Positions 1 to 9,133 of a DNA stretch of 45,649 nucleotides are shown one piece after another (position 1 is the stretch's first letter; each line of letters starts with the position of its first letter). The DNA is taken from assembly GCF_004349215.1 (NCBI RefSeq), contig NZ_SMKU01000030.1, positions 1 through 45,649 of the forward strand, in the 5' to 3' direction. This DNA comes from Actinomadura rubrisoli (lineage in GTDB: Bacteria; Actinomycetota; Actinomycetes; Streptosporangiales; Streptosporangiaceae). Both the position numbers and the translations under genes were made by a program. The notes below the pieces were generated by a model, which was not told the origin of the DNA, did no database searches, and worked only from the letters and a program-made list of their open reading frames with translations.

Positions 1-12
1 TATAAGAGACAG
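1..12. other. Tn5/Nextera mosaic-end adapter remnant
   Basis: The first 12 bases, TATAAGAGACAG, equal the 3' part of the 19-base Tn5 mosaic end used in Nextera libraries. They are AT-rich against the GC-rich gene that follows and add a non-native Leu-rich tail to the PKS reading frame. This is best read as untrimmed library adapter at a contig end, not genomic sequence. Confidence 0.9.
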
Positions 13-2873
13 GGGGTCGGTGGCTGCCATTCCTCCTGTTCGGCGGGCGGATACGGCTTTCCATAGTTGGTGCCGGAGAGTCGCACCGCGAGCGGCGAGG
101 GCTCCCGCGCGGGCCCGCCGTTCCGTTCGGCGTATCCCGCCCAGAGCTGCCGGTAGTCGGCGGTGATGCCCCGCACCGCCAGGCGGCCAAGGGCGTCGTG
201 CAAACTCGTGACGCCGTCGGTTCCGCGTCGGTCCAGATTCACCGCGCAATGAGGGCGGCCGCCGAAAATCCGGCCGACCAGACCGCTGAGCACCGCTCCG
301 GGGCCGACCTCGATAAAGGTCCGCACACCCGCGCGGTACATTTCCTCGATCTCATCGGAGAACCGCACGGGAGCCGTCAGGTGGGCGGTCATGCGGTGCC
401 GGATCTCGTCCGGCTCCGGAGGGTAGCAGGCGGCGTCGGCGTTGCCGTACACGCTCATCGACGGGCTCTGGATATCGACCTGCCGCAAATGCTCCAGGAA
501 AGGCTGCGCGGCGTCCTCAAGCAGGGGGGTGTGAAAGGCGAGCGCGGTCTCCAGCCGATGTGCCGGCAGGCGGCGGCGCGCCAGCTCGTCGAGCAGCGCA
601 TCGATCGCTTCCCGGGTTCCGGAGACGACCGTCTGCTCGGGCGCGTTGCGTCCGCTGATCCATAGGGCGCCGCCGGCATCGGTGACGGCGCTCTCCACGT
701 CGGCCTGGCTCGCGGAGACCGCCACCATGGCGGTAGGCCGGTTCACCGAGGCGCGCATCAGTTCGCCTCGCCGGCGGGCCGTCCGAAGCAGGCCGGCCGC
801 GTCGAGCACGCCCGCCGCGTGCAGCGCCGTCAGCTCACCGAAGCTGTGTCCCGCCACGCAGTCGGCCCGGATGCCCAGGCGGCGCAGCAACGCGAGCAGG
901 ACCAGGCTGTGCGCGGCGGTCGCCGGCTGCGCCTGCTCGGTGGCGGTGAGCCACGCTTCCTGCGCCTCGCGCTCCCCGTCCTCGAACGCGGGCCGGGGGA
1001 AGACGGCGTTGCACAGAACATCGCCGTGCTCCCATCCCGCGACCTGGTCCCAGACGGCGAGCGCATCGGGGTAGGCCATCGCCAAGTCGCCGCTCATGCC
1101 CGGGTACTGGACGCCCTGCCCCGGGAAGAGGAACGCCACCAGCCCGTCCTCCGGCGGGCCGGACCCGTAGTGGAGGCCGGGGAAGGAGAGCGCCGTCGCC
1201 GCCTCACGCCCGAGCAGCCCGCGGGCACGCCCCAGACGCTCCGCCAGGTCGGAGGTACTGGTCGCCACGATCGCCAGGCGGGCCCAGGAGATCTCGGTGA
1301 AGCGCTCCTGCGTGTCGCGGGCGATCGTTTCGAGCGGCCGGTCGACGTCCAGGCCGGCGCACCGGTCGATGAGCGCACCCGGCGAATCCGCGCCGAGGAG
1401 CACCAGTTCGGACGGCATCGTCCGCAACCGGGGGGCCGGGCGCCCACCGCCGCCGGGACGGTGCTCCTCCAGGGTGAGATGGAAGTTGGTACCGCCGAAC
1501 CCGAAGCTGGAGACCGCGGCCCGCCGCGGGCCGGTTCCCGGGTGTATCCAGGGCCGGGCGGCGGTGTTCAGGTAGAACGGGCTGGTCTCCAGGTCCAGCG
1601 CCGGATGCGGCCGGTCGACCTTGGCCGTGGGGGGAAGCACGCGATGCTGGAGGGCCAGCGTGGCCTTGAGGAGCCCGGCGGCGCCCGCGGCGGCCTTCGT
1701 GTGGCCGATCTGCGATTTGACCGAACCGAGCGCGCACCACTGCCGGTCCGCGCGTCCGGCCCGGTCGAAGACGTCCCGCAGCGAGGCGACCTCGGTGGCG
1801 TCCCCGGTCAGCGTGCCGGTTCCGTGCGCCTCCACCAGCTCCACCGTCTCCGGGCCGTAGCCGGCCACGCCGTACGCGCGGCGCATCGCCCGGACCTGTC
1901 CGTCCTTCTGCGGTGTGTAGATCGCGCTGCTCCGGCCGTCTGAGGACGACCCCACACCGCGGATGACCGCGTGGATCGGGTCGCCGTCCCGTTCGGCGTC
2001 CTCAAGGCGTTTGAGCGCGAACATGGACAGGCCCTCGCCGAGGACGGTGCCGTCCGCCGATTCGGCGAAGGGGCGGCAGTCTCCCGACGGGGACAGCGCC
2101 GGGGTCTTGGAGAAGCAGAGAAACGTCAGCGGATCGTTGAGCGTGTCCACTCCACCGGTCAACACCAGATCGGCGCGGTGCAATTCGAGTTCACCGATCG
2201 CCATGGACAGCGCGGCCAGCGAACTGGCGCACGCCGCGTCCAGCGTGCAGTTGGTGCCGTGCAGGTCGAAGGTCTTGGCGATGCGCCCGGCGACCACATT
2301 GGTGAGCAGGCCGGGAAAGGTCGATTCCTGCCACGGGACGCTCAGCTCGGTGATGCGGTCGCAGATCGTCTCGGCCTCGTCCTGGGAGATGCCGTGACGC
2401 CGCAGACCGGCGAGCCATCCTGGGCGTCCCGAACGTGTGGCCATCTGCCCGAGCATCTCAAGCGCCGTGCACCCGAGAATGACACCGACGCGGTCGCGGT
2501 CGCCCAGCCCGTGGCCGTCGCCGTCGCCGTCGCCGTCGCCGGACAATCCCGATAGCAGGCGGCCTGCCACGAACAGCGCCAGCAACTGGGAGGTGTCTGT
2601 CGCGGACATCGATTTGGGCAACAGCCCGAACTCGGTGGGGTCGAACTCGATCTCGGGGAGGAACGCGCCGCGGCGGCAGTAGGTATGGTCGGCCGCGGTG
2701 GGATCCGAATCGTAGAAGTCGTCGACGAGCCAGTGGGTGGACGGCACTTCGGTGATCAGGTCCTGCCCGCTGACGACGTTGCGCCAGAATTCCGCGGCGT
2801 CCAGCGCGCGGGGCATCAGCGCGTCGAAACCGACGATCGCGACCGGGCATTGACGCCGTCCGGCTTCGGACAT
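13..2873 (-). CDS. PfaA-like iterative type I polyketide/PUFA synthase, KS-AT part (3' end missing)
   Basis: This is the N-terminal 950 or so residues of a megasynthase that extends or decarboxylates malonyl units on a carrier protein. The frame opens at ATG 2873, preceded by AGGGGAAG, 8 bases after the PfaD stop. A ketosynthase covers about residues 10-440, with the active-site motif DAACASS (Cys215) and the histidine motifs EAHGTGT and KSQIGHTKAAAG. An acyltransferase covers about 570-865, with GHSFGE (Ser677) and AFHTP, the malonyl-type signature. Shortly after the acyltransferase the frame reaches the adapter at base 12. In PUFA synthases this is where the tandem acyl carrier proteins begin, followed by a ketoreductase. 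The PfaD neighbour supports a PUFA/secondary-lipid synthase over an ordinary modular PKS. An enediyne-type PKS is a weaker alternative. The product is unknown. Confidence 0.88.
2514..2540 (-). repeat. Hexanucleotide microsatellite inside the KS domain
   Basis: Four perfect GCCGTC units plus a partial fifth (plus strand) encode an alternating Gly-Asp run at about residues 111-120 of the ketosynthase. It lies in a surface segment before the motif RVGVILG. The array stays in frame because its unit is six bases, so slippage would change loop length by two residues at a time. Confidence 0.85.
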
Positions 2874-2881
2874 CGCTTCCC

Positions 2882-4480
2882 CTAACAGGTCAGCCGGCGG
2901 GGCTCGTACGACAGAGCCCTCGCCGGGATCGGCACGCCGTGCGAGCGCAGCTGGTGGGCGCGGCTGATCACCGCCGCGCCCTCAAGGAGGTTGAGGGCGA
3001 TCTGGGTCGCCTTCCGCTCGGCGGGGTCGGCCAGGAACGTCCCCGCGGCCCAGTCGTTGAAGGCGCCCACTGCCGGGCCGCACCACAGCTGGTAGTCGGT
3101 CACCCGGCCGGGCTCGCCCTCGATGGCCCAGCGGCTGGACATACCGAGGTACCAGCGGAACGCCAGCGCCATACGGTGCTTGGGGTCGGTGTCCGCGCGT
3201 TCGAGCTGGGCCGGGTCTCGCGAGGCCCAGAAGGCCCTCGTCACCGACCAGATGTCGTCCAGCGAGGCACCGAGCGTGTCGCGTTCCAGGGCCGTTCGGA
3301 CCCGCGCCGGGATCTCCTCCAGCGATTCGTGGGTGCGGTAGAGCTCGTGCAACCGGGCGGCCCGGCCCGCGAACATCGTGCCCCGGCGCAGGACCTGCAC
3401 CTTGATCCCGGCCTCGAACATGTCCGGAGCGGGGGCCATCGCCACGTCGGCCACACCGGCGTCGGCCAGCAGTGCCTTGGCCGCGTCCGATATCCCGGCT
3501 TCGACGGCGAGCTGGTTGACGGACCCGGTGAGCACATAGGCCGCGCCGAGCGCGAACGCGGCCGCGACGCCCGCCGGGGTGCCGAGGCCGCCTGCGGCGC
3601 CGATCCGGACCGGGCCCGCCTGGTCGTACGGCGCGCAGATCCTGTCGCGCAGCCGCTGGATCACCGGAAAGATCACGGCCAGCGGACGGTTGTCGGTGTG
3701 CCCGCCGCTGTCGGCCTCCACGGTCACATCCGCGGCCACCGGAATCCGTCCGGCCAGCCGCGCCTCGTCCTCGGTCAGCACGCCGCGGGCGACGAGCGCG
3801 GACAGGATCGCCGGTGGAGCGGGCGACATGAACTTCGCCGCCACCTCCGGCCGCGACACCTTCGCGAACACGTGGGTTCGGCGGACGATCCTCCCGGCGG
3901 GGTCGCGCGTCAGACCTGCGGCCGAGCACCGGACCACCGCCGGCGTCAGATCGAGGAAGGCCGAGGCGGAGATCCGGGGAACGCCATGCCGCAGCAGCAG
4001 ATCCGCGACGATGTCCTCGGCTCCCGGCGCGTGAATCAGGTTGACGCCCCATCCGCCCGTACGACCCAGGTCGGCCGAAAGCCGGACCACCGCGCGTTCG
4101 ACATCGGACGGGGCGAGGCCCGCGGCCCCGAAGAATCCGAGCATCCCGGCACGCGCCACGGCGGTGACCAGCCGCACCGATGCGATGCCCCCGGCCATTT
4201 CCCCGGTCACGTAAGGGAATCGCAGGCCATGCGTTCGGCAGAATTCCCTGTCGCCCAGCCATTCCGGATAGAGCGGCGGCATGGTGCCGAGCAGCGGGTA
4301 GCCGTCGCGCCCCATCCCGGTGTCTCCGCCGAGCCCCAGCCCACGCGAACCGCCGGGACGGGTGACCAGGTGCACCGGCTCTCGGACGGACGACGCGCAG
4401 GCGGCCAGCTCGTCCGGACCGAACGCGGCCGCCCGGCCGTTCGGCCGCCAGCGCATTCCGGCGGACGGAGCGCCCGTCAC
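2882..4480 (-). CDS. pfaD: PfaD-type trans-acting enoylreductase
   Basis: This is a 532-residue FMN-dependent TIM-barrel protein of the PfaD family. The family acts in trans to reduce enoyl intermediates of PUFA and some trans-AT polyketide synthases. Length matches the family. Typical segments include LYPEWLGDREFCRTHG near the start, GEMAGGIASVRLV, GGWGVNLIHAPG, a long central stretch with EADSGGHTDNRPL, and the FMN-site-like GAAGGLGTPAGVAAAFALGA. It starts at GTG 4480, which overlaps the stop of the upstream acyltransferase (GTGA), so the two are translationally coupled. The PfaA-like gene follows 8 bases after the stop. The whole looks like one transcript. Assignment to the family is firm. 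The substrate depends on the truncated synthase. Confidence 0.9.
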   Translation of the reverse strand: MTGAPSAGMRWRPNGRAAAFGPDELAACASSVREPVHLVTRPGGSRGLGLGGDTGMGRDGYPLLGTMPPLYPEWLGDREFCRTHGLRFPYVTGEMAGGIASVRLVTAVARAGMLGFFGAAGLAPSDVERAVVRLSADLGRTGGWGVNLIHAPGAEDIVADLLLRHGVPRISASAFLDLTPAVVRCSAAGLTRDPAGRIVRRTHVFAKVSRPEVAAKFMSPAPPAILSALVARGVLTEDEARLAGRIPVAADVTVEADSGGHTDNRPLAVIFPVIQRLRDRICAPYDQAGPVRIGAAGGLGTPAGVAAAFALGAAYVLTGSVNQLAVEAGISDAAKALLADAGVADVAMAPAPDMFEAGIKVQVLRRGTMFAGRAARLHELYRTHESLEEIPARVRTALERDTLGASLDDIWSVTRAFWASRDPAQLERADTDPKHRMALAFRWYLGMSSRWAIEGEPGRVTDYQLWCGPAVGAFNDWAAGTFLADPAERKATQIALNLLEGAAVISRAHQLRSHGVPIPARALSYEPRRLTC

Positions 4481-5778
4481 GAGGCCGGCCCCGCAGAGGC
4501 GTCAAGCTCGTCGATCGCCGCGGACCAGAGCGCGGCGAGTTCGTCGGCACCGGACGCGAAACGCGCGTCCACCATGAATCCCGCGCGCGCTTGGTCCTGG
4601 TAGGTCGTCAACACGACCGCCAGCCGGTGGCCCACGGGCAGGAAGCTCAACGGCACGATCTCGCGCACCGGACGGCCCAGCAGGTCGAACGGCCGATCCG
4701 TCCCCGGCACGTTGGTGGCGAGCAGATGCGTCGAACCGGGGCTCAGCGCCCTGGACAAAATGAAATGGCCGAGCCATCCAGGAGTGCGGGCGCGGAGCGC
4801 TCGCTCCGAATCGACCACCGCGCTGCCCCGTATCGCCTCCGTGGTGGCCTTCAGCAACGCGATCTGCTCAGCCGGGTGCACCTTGTCACACGGCAGCCGC
4901 GTCCGCTCCGGCATGATGCGCACGTCAATACCGTTCTGTTCGCCTTCGGTGCGTGTACTGACCGGGACCAGTGCCCACAAAGGACGGCCGCGTCGCTCGA
5001 TTTCGCGCCAGGGCGAGTACGACCATTGGCGCAGCGCGCTGGTAAGGGCGGCGAGATAGACGGTGTTCACCGTGGCGCCATGCCGCTTGCCGATATCGCG
5101 CATGCGCTCCAGGCTCGTACCGGCCCATGCGAGTCGGCGCTCACCGGTCAGGCCCTCGTCGCGCAGTCGGACGGCCGGCGGGTAGAGGTGACTCGCCAGC
5201 CGCCCCGCACCCCGCATGACCCGAACAGGCCGCGCACGTCCCGTCCCACTGCCACGCGGTATCCGAACCCGGCCGTTCTGCCCGCCTTCTCCGAGCAGGA
5301 CACAGGCGATGTTGTTCATCGCCGACACGCCGTCGTGCAATACGTGATGGCCAAGGTACAGGACCGCGAACTCCTCGCCGTCGTACCCGTGAATGAGCCA
5401 CATCCGCCATAGCGGCTCGCCCTTGGTGAACGGCACGGCGAGCAACTCGTTCACCAGACTCATCAGCCCGGCGCGCCCGGCCCCGGCCGGTAGGACGCGT
5501 TCCCGCACGTGCAGACCCAGGTCCAATGTCGGACGAGGCCGCCACACGCTGCGCCGATTCGCCCCCGGGGACAGCCCGCAACTCATCAGCGGCTGTGTCG
5601 GCAGATGTAGGGGGGCCTGCCCGAGTAGTTCATGGATACCGGGAGGCCGCCCTTCAAAGAGGACCAGACCGCCGATCCCGAGATTGACCGTAGGGTGAGC
5701 GCGCTCATACGCGAGAAGGGCCCGCTCGATTACTCCCAGGCGACGGCCGGCATCTGCATGGTGGGGATTCTGATACAT
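4477..5778 (-). CDS. WS/DGAT-family wax ester synthase/diacylglycerol acyltransferase
   Basis: This is a 433-residue acyl-CoA-dependent O-acyltransferase of the WS/DGAT (condensation-domain-like) superfamily. The catalytic motif HHxxxDG is present as HHVLHDG at residues 144-150. I chose ATG 5778 because GGAGGGAG lies 8 bases upstream and the protein then begins close to the usual family start. A longer in-frame ORF to 5889 has a basic, non-conserved extension. It is the first gene of the lipid operon and overlaps pfaD by 4 bases. The likely job is to esterify the acyl product of the Pfa-like synthase to an alcohol or glyceride, but it could also release the chain directly from the carrier protein. 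Product release is my inference. Confidence 0.88.
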   Translation of the reverse strand: MYQNPHHADAGRRLGVIERALLAYERAHPTVNLGIGGLVLFEGRPPGIHELLGQAPLHLPTQPLMSCGLSPGANRRSVWRPRPTLDLGLHVRERVLPAGAGRAGLMSLVNELLAVPFTKGEPLWRMWLIHGYDGEEFAVLYLGHHVLHDGVSAMNNIACVLLGEGGQNGRVRIPRGSGTGRARPVRVMRGAGRLASHLYPPAVRLRDEGLTGERRLAWAGTSLERMRDIGKRHGATVNTVYLAALTSALRQWSYSPWREIERRGRPLWALVPVSTRTEGEQNGIDVRIMPERTRLPCDKVHPAEQIALLKATTEAIRGSAVVDSERALRARTPGWLGHFILSRALSPGSTHLLATNVPGTDRPFDLLGRPVREIVPLSFLPVGHRLAVVLTTYQDQARAGFMVDARFASGADELAALWSAAIDELDASAGPAS

Positions 5779-6137
5779 CAGAAAAACTCCCTCCAGCGCT
5801 CTTGCACGACAAGAGCGACGCATCACCGAGATCGGCCGTCGAGAGATCAAGCGTGGTCCAGGATCACGCCGCACCCCCTCATGAACCACGCCAGTCTCGT
5901 TCCGCCGATCCCGCGCGTGTAGTCAACTGGTCGCCCTTGCGTCACACACAGTAGTCTGCCGCATTCACCGAGCAATGCAAGCGGCTGGGAACATGGATAG
6001 GAAGAGGTCACTGATCAGCAAGAGAACATCCCGGCAGAGCACAGAATCGATCTCGAAACATCACCCTCGCTCCTTACGCGCACCCTTCCTAAATGCACGC
6101 ATCTCTCCGCTATCGAAGCACTTGCAGCAAATTGGGA
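5779..6137. other. Intergenic region upstream of the lipid operon
   Basis: This 359-base stretch is lower in GC than its surroundings and holds no convincing ORF on either strand. It must carry the promoter of the minus-strand lipid operon and the 3' end of the HxlR transcript. A TTGACT-like element on the minus strand (5922-5927) has no matching -10 at normal spacing, so I do not call a promoter. Confidence 0.5.
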
Positions 6138-6509
6138 TCAGCGGATTGGTGCGGGGTGAGCGGTGTCGTAGCGGCGGCGGTGCTCGATGATCTGCTGCCG
6201 GTGGCCGGTGGCCCATTGGCCAAGGGCGGTCACAGAGTCCAGCAGCGTCAGGCCAAGGTCGGTGAGCGCGTACTCCACCCGTGGCGGGACGCCGGCGTGG
6301 ACGGTGCGGGTAACGAGGCCGTCGCGTTCGAGTTGCCGCAGGGTCCGGGTGAGCATGCGCTGGGAGATGCCGGTGACGACGCGGTGCAGTTCGCCGAAGC
6401 GCAGGGTGCGGTCGCGGAGTTGCCCGACGACGAGGATGGTCCACTTGTCGCCGATCAGACCGAGGATCTGAAGGATCTGCCGGCAGACGTCCTGCTCCGA
6501 CTCGGCCAT
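6138..6509 (-). CDS. HxlR-family winged-helix transcriptional regulator
   Basis: This 123-residue MarR-like regulator belongs to the HxlR family of redox- or electrophile-sensing repressors/activators. It keeps the family pattern: an N-terminal Cys9 before the first helix, IGDKWTILVVGQL, then LRFGELHRVVTGISQRMLT as the recognition helix region, and LERDGLVTR leading into the wing. The start is ATG 6509 with a near-perfect GGAGGTAA site. It is divergent from the SDR gene across 141 bases, the usual arrangement for an HxlR protein controlling its neighbouring oxidoreductase. The inducing signal is unknown. Confidence 0.93.
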   Translation of the reverse strand: MAESEQDVCRQILQILGLIGDKWTILVVGQLRDRTLRFGELHRVVTGISQRMLTRTLRQLERDGLVTRTVHAGVPPRVEYALTDLGLTLLDSVTALGQWATGHRQQIIEHRRRYDTAHPAPIR

Positions 6510-6650
6510 GGGTTACCTCCGTGTGCGGTGCCGACACGAATGTGCCTTCTTGATCGCCATCGTAGTAACAAGTCATGCTGCTGCGAACAGAGAGTAAGTA
6601 CGGGCGGCTCGGGGCATCCGCTCGGTCGCCGCAGCCGGAGGGGACTCATC

Positions 6651-7373
6651 GTGAGCAAGACACTCGTTATCGTCGGTGCCGGGCCTGGGCTCGGCATGGG
6701 CGTGGCCCGGGCATTCGGTCGCGAGGGCTTCCAAGTCGGGCTGATAGCCCGCACCAAGGAAAAGCTGGACACTCTGGTCGGCGAACTGGCCGAGCTGGAT
6801 ATCAACGCCGCCGCGTTTCCCGCCGACATCCGTGATCGTGATGCACTCGTCGCCGCCCTGGCCGCGGCTCGGGACACATTCGGGCCGATCGACGTCCTGG
6901 AGTACAGCCCCAGCCCGACCGGACCGATCACTCACGCGGCCGACACCACCGTCGAGGCGGTGACCGCTCAACTGGAGTTGCACGTGCTGGGAGCGGTCGC
7001 CGCTGTGCGCCATGTGCTGCCGGACATGCGAATGCGCGGCGACGGCACAGTGCTGCTGACCACCGGCGTCTCCTCCACCGTCCCCGCGCCGTTCCTGGCC
7101 AACGTCGGCCTGGCCATGGCCGCGCTGCGGAACTGGGCGCACACCCTGCATACCGAACTGAGACCCCACGGGATCCACGTGGGCGCGGTGACGATCGCCT
7201 CAGGAGTCGTCCCGGGCGGCGGCGAGGCCGACCCCGACGCCATCGGCGCCCGCTACCACCACATGTACCAGCAGCGAGACCAGGCCGAGGAGGTCATCGG
7301 CGATCTGGAGGCGTTCCGCACCCTGGTCGCCCAATACTCCGTAGACGGCGCCCTACCGAGCTTGAACGCGTGA
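6651..7373 (+). CDS. Short-chain dehydrogenase/reductase (SDR)
   Basis: This 240-residue NAD(P)-dependent oxidoreductase begins at GTG 6651 with GGAGGGG upstream. The cofactor motif appears as GAGPGLGMGVARAFG at residues 9-23, a variant of TGxxxGxG. The segment after strand beta-4 reads EYSPSPTG where NNAG is usual, and the catalytic YxxxK is not in its normal form (the helix near NVGLAMAALRNWAH lacks Tyr-x3-Lys). It therefore belongs to the atypical SDR set often found beside HxlR regulators and may not catalyse a classical alcohol oxidation. It is the only gene on its strand here and ends convergently with the TPR gene. Confidence 0.88.
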   Translation: MSKTLVIVGAGPGLGMGVARAFGREGFQVGLIARTKEKLDTLVGELAELDINAAAFPADIRDRDALVAALAAARDTFGPIDVLEYSPSPTGPITHAADTTVEAVTAQLELHVLGAVAAVRHVLPDMRMRGDGTVLLTTGVSSTVPAPFLANVGLAMAALRNWAHTLHTELRPHGIHVGAVTIASGVVPGGGEADPDAIGARYHHMYQQRDQAEEVIGDLEAFRTLVAQYSVDGALPSLNA

Positions 7374-7446
7374 TGTCGGCGGGGCCTGACAGGGCGACAT
7401 GAGGTACCCGCAAGGCGGTGGTTCTCGATTAACGCAACGGCATTGG

Positions 7447-7968
7447 CTAGGCCGTGCCGAGTTCGCGTCGCACGGCCAGCAAGTGGTCCCGGGTCACCTG
7501 AGTGATCGGGTGTCCCGGGTCCAGGGCACGCTCACAGGCGTCGAGCACAGTGTGGAGTTCTTGTTCGGCCTCTTGCAGCCGCCCGAGCCGATACAGGGTG
7601 CGGCCAAGGTTGGCGCGACCGCCCAGGGTCTCCGGGTGCTCGGCACCGAGGGAACGGATGCGGCCGTCGGCCAGTGCGAGCTGTTCCGCGCTGGCCCGCT
7701 CCAACTGCCCGGCATCCAGAAGGACGTGGATCAGCAGCCGACGGCTGAGCAGGGTGTCGGGATGATCATCTCCGAGCAGCCGAGACCGGGCCTGCAGCAC
7801 CGCCTGCTGCTGGTGAACGGCCTCCTCCAGCAGGCCCGCGCGGTGCAGAGAAACCGCGAGTGCGGACCGTTCTTTCAGCGTCTCGTTGTCGTTCTCCCCA
7901 CATTGCCGTGTCAGGTCTTGCACGGTCTCGCGGCGGCCGTCGATGTCGTTGTCTTCCTCGCCTTGCAT
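7447..7968 (-). CDS. TPR protein (kinesin-light-chain-like repeats)
   Basis: The protein has 173 residues from ATG 7968, which has AGGTGG 8 bases upstream. A longer frame reaches 8043. It holds three to four TPR_10/TPR_12-type repeats, recognisable by recurring LLGDDHPDTL, LGAEHPETL and LDPGHPITQ followed by helix pairs with LGRTLYRLGRLQEAEQEL. Such repeats in actinomycetes are normally the sensor half of NB-ARC/STAND or AfsR-like regulators. Here no NTPase or effector domain is attached, so this is either a stand-alone scaffold or the surviving tail of a larger protein. It is last in a decaying minus-strand operon. No function can be assigned. Confidence 0.75.
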   Translation of the reverse strand: MQGEEDNDIDGRRETVQDLTRQCGENDNETLKERSALAVSLHRAGLLEEAVHQQQAVLQARSRLLGDDHPDTLLSRRLLIHVLLDAGQLERASAEQLALADGRIRSLGAEHPETLGGRANLGRTLYRLGRLQEAEQELHTVLDACERALDPGHPITQVTRDHLLAVRRELGTA

Positions 7969-7982
7969 CACACCACCTGAGA

Positions 7983-8479
7983 TTACGAAGCCGTCCGGGC
8001 GTGGCAGCACGGCGCCGTCGACCGCGCGGCTACGCGTGTGCATACAGGATTCGGCGGTTGAGGGTGCGGCGTTTCAGCGCTTCGGGCAGCACGCACGGCA
8101 GCAGTGGTCGCCTCGCGGATGGCTGCGCGGACCGGATCGAGAGCGCGCGACGGACGGATGCCGAGCATGACCGCCTCGCTGTGCAGCCACAGCTTCCCCA
8201 GCTCCGCCTCGACCGGCGCGAGCCGGCGGAACCGATCGACGACTCCGGCCACCGTCGCCTCGGCCTCAGCAGCGGAAATCTCATCATCGAAGCCGACGAT
8301 CCGCGTGGTCATGTGCAGCCACTCGGCAGGGATCAGGTCGAGGCCGTCCAGACCGGCGAGCTTGTCCTGGTACTGGCGGACCAGGTTGCACACCTCCGTC
8401 TGCCCGGCGGGCAGGATGTGCAGACGAGCAGACGGCGGCCCGGCCGCACCCTCGGACGCCACCACCAGTGGTCAGACAT
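7983..8479 (-). pseudogene. 2'-5' RNA ligase family (2H phosphoesterase) gene, frameshifted
   Basis: Translation from ATG 8479 gives MSDHWWWRPRVRPGRRLLV, the characteristic opening of an actinobacterial 2'-5' RNA ligase-like family. The rest of the family sequence (LPAGQTEV, then LDLIPAEWLHMTTRIVGF with the first HxT) continues in the next frame. Adding one G at about 8417 restores WHILPAGQ and a continuous protein of about 165 residues. The second HxT motif expected near the C-terminus is not visible: that region reads TPHPQPPNPV and may contain another lesion. It stops 14 bases before the TPR start. This is either a pseudogene or a base-call error. Confidence 0.6.
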
Positions 8480-8496
8480 GCGAGTGGGAATCGGGC

Positions 8497-8673
8497 TCAC
8501 GGTGCCTCCGGGGCGGTAGGGGCTTTGTGCTCCAGCGACCCGGCCTGGAAGGAACGGATCTTCTCGCGCAATTCGGCGGCACGGGAGTCTCCCTTGTACC
8601 GGCTGTGCCCGAGCCGCCGCCCGACCTCATCTGAGGCGTCAGTCGATCTGCGGCTTCCTGCTGCCGAGGCCAT
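8497..8673 (-). CDS. Small hypothetical ORF between NUDIX and 2'-5' ligase genes
   Basis: This is a possible 58-residue ORF from ATG 8673, overlapping the end of the NUDIX gene in another frame and stopping 17 bases before the next ORF. The second half reads like real protein (LREKIRSFQAGSLEHKAP, an amphipathic helix with charged residues), and the segment RRLGHSRYKGDSRAAEL is not an obvious GC-bias artefact. The ribosome binding site is poor, and I recognise no family. It may be a coupled small gene or chance. Confidence 0.35.
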   Translation of the reverse strand: MASAAGSRRSTDASDEVGRRLGHSRYKGDSRAAELREKIRSFQAGSLEHKAPTAPEAP

Positions 8674-9133
8674 GCCGGATCCGCCGCCAGAGTGCGGGAT
8701 GGATGTCGTAGTCGTCCAGGTCGTCCGGCGCGACCCAGACGACCTCGGACGCCTCGTCCGTCGTCATCAGCACTCCGCCGATTGGCCGCGCGTGCAGGCA
8801 GATGTTCACCGGCTGTCGGACCTCGTCCAGCCTTCCGTTCTTGATGTACTCGATCACGTGGTCGGGGGTGGTGAACACGCCCACGAGATCGCCGGTTTCG
8901 ATCTCGACGCCGGTCTCCTCGCGACACTCCCGGACGGCGCATTCCCGGATCGTCTCGCCCTTTTTCAGCCCGCCCGTGGGAATCGTCCACAGACCATTGT
9001 CGGGGCGCCGCAGTAGCAGCACCCGGCCCTCGTCGTCACGCACGAGCGCGGACGCTGAGGGCTTGCGGCTGGTGGGCCTGGGCGCGTCCGGGTCCTGCCA
9101 GTGGTCGACGCGCCGAGCCTTCGTTGGGCTCAT
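8639..9133 (-). CDS. NUDIX hydrolase
   Basis: This 164-residue pyrophosphohydrolase carries a complete Nudix box: GGLKKGETIRECAVRE followed by CREETGVEI (G-x5-E-x7-REUxEExGU), at about residues 53-75. The preceding strand LLLRRPDNGLWTIPTGG is typical. Substrate class (nucleotide diphosphate derivative, damaged nucleotide or sugar) cannot be read from the sequence. The ATG at 9133 overlaps the stop of the regulator remnant (ATGA), so it was translated as the second gene of an operon whose first gene is now broken. Confidence 0.93.
   Translation of the reverse strand: MSPTKARRVDHWQDPDAPRPTSRKPSASALVRDDEGRVLLLRRPDNGLWTIPTGGLKKGETIRECAVRECREETGVEIETGDLVGVFTTPDHVIEYIKNGRLDEVRQPVNICLHARPIGGVLMTTDEASEVVWVAPDDLDDYDIHPALWRRIRHGLGSRKPQID

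Noticed and set aside
2939..4603. Long plus-strand ORF opposite pfaD
   Set aside because: It is the antisense shadow of pfaD and the acyltransferase end: His/Arg/Gly-rich with no domain, while the minus strand encodes a complete PfaD protein.
5899..5927. TTGACT element on the minus strand upstream of the acyltransferase gene
   Set aside because: No acceptable -10 hexamer at 16-19 bases, so a promoter cannot be supported.
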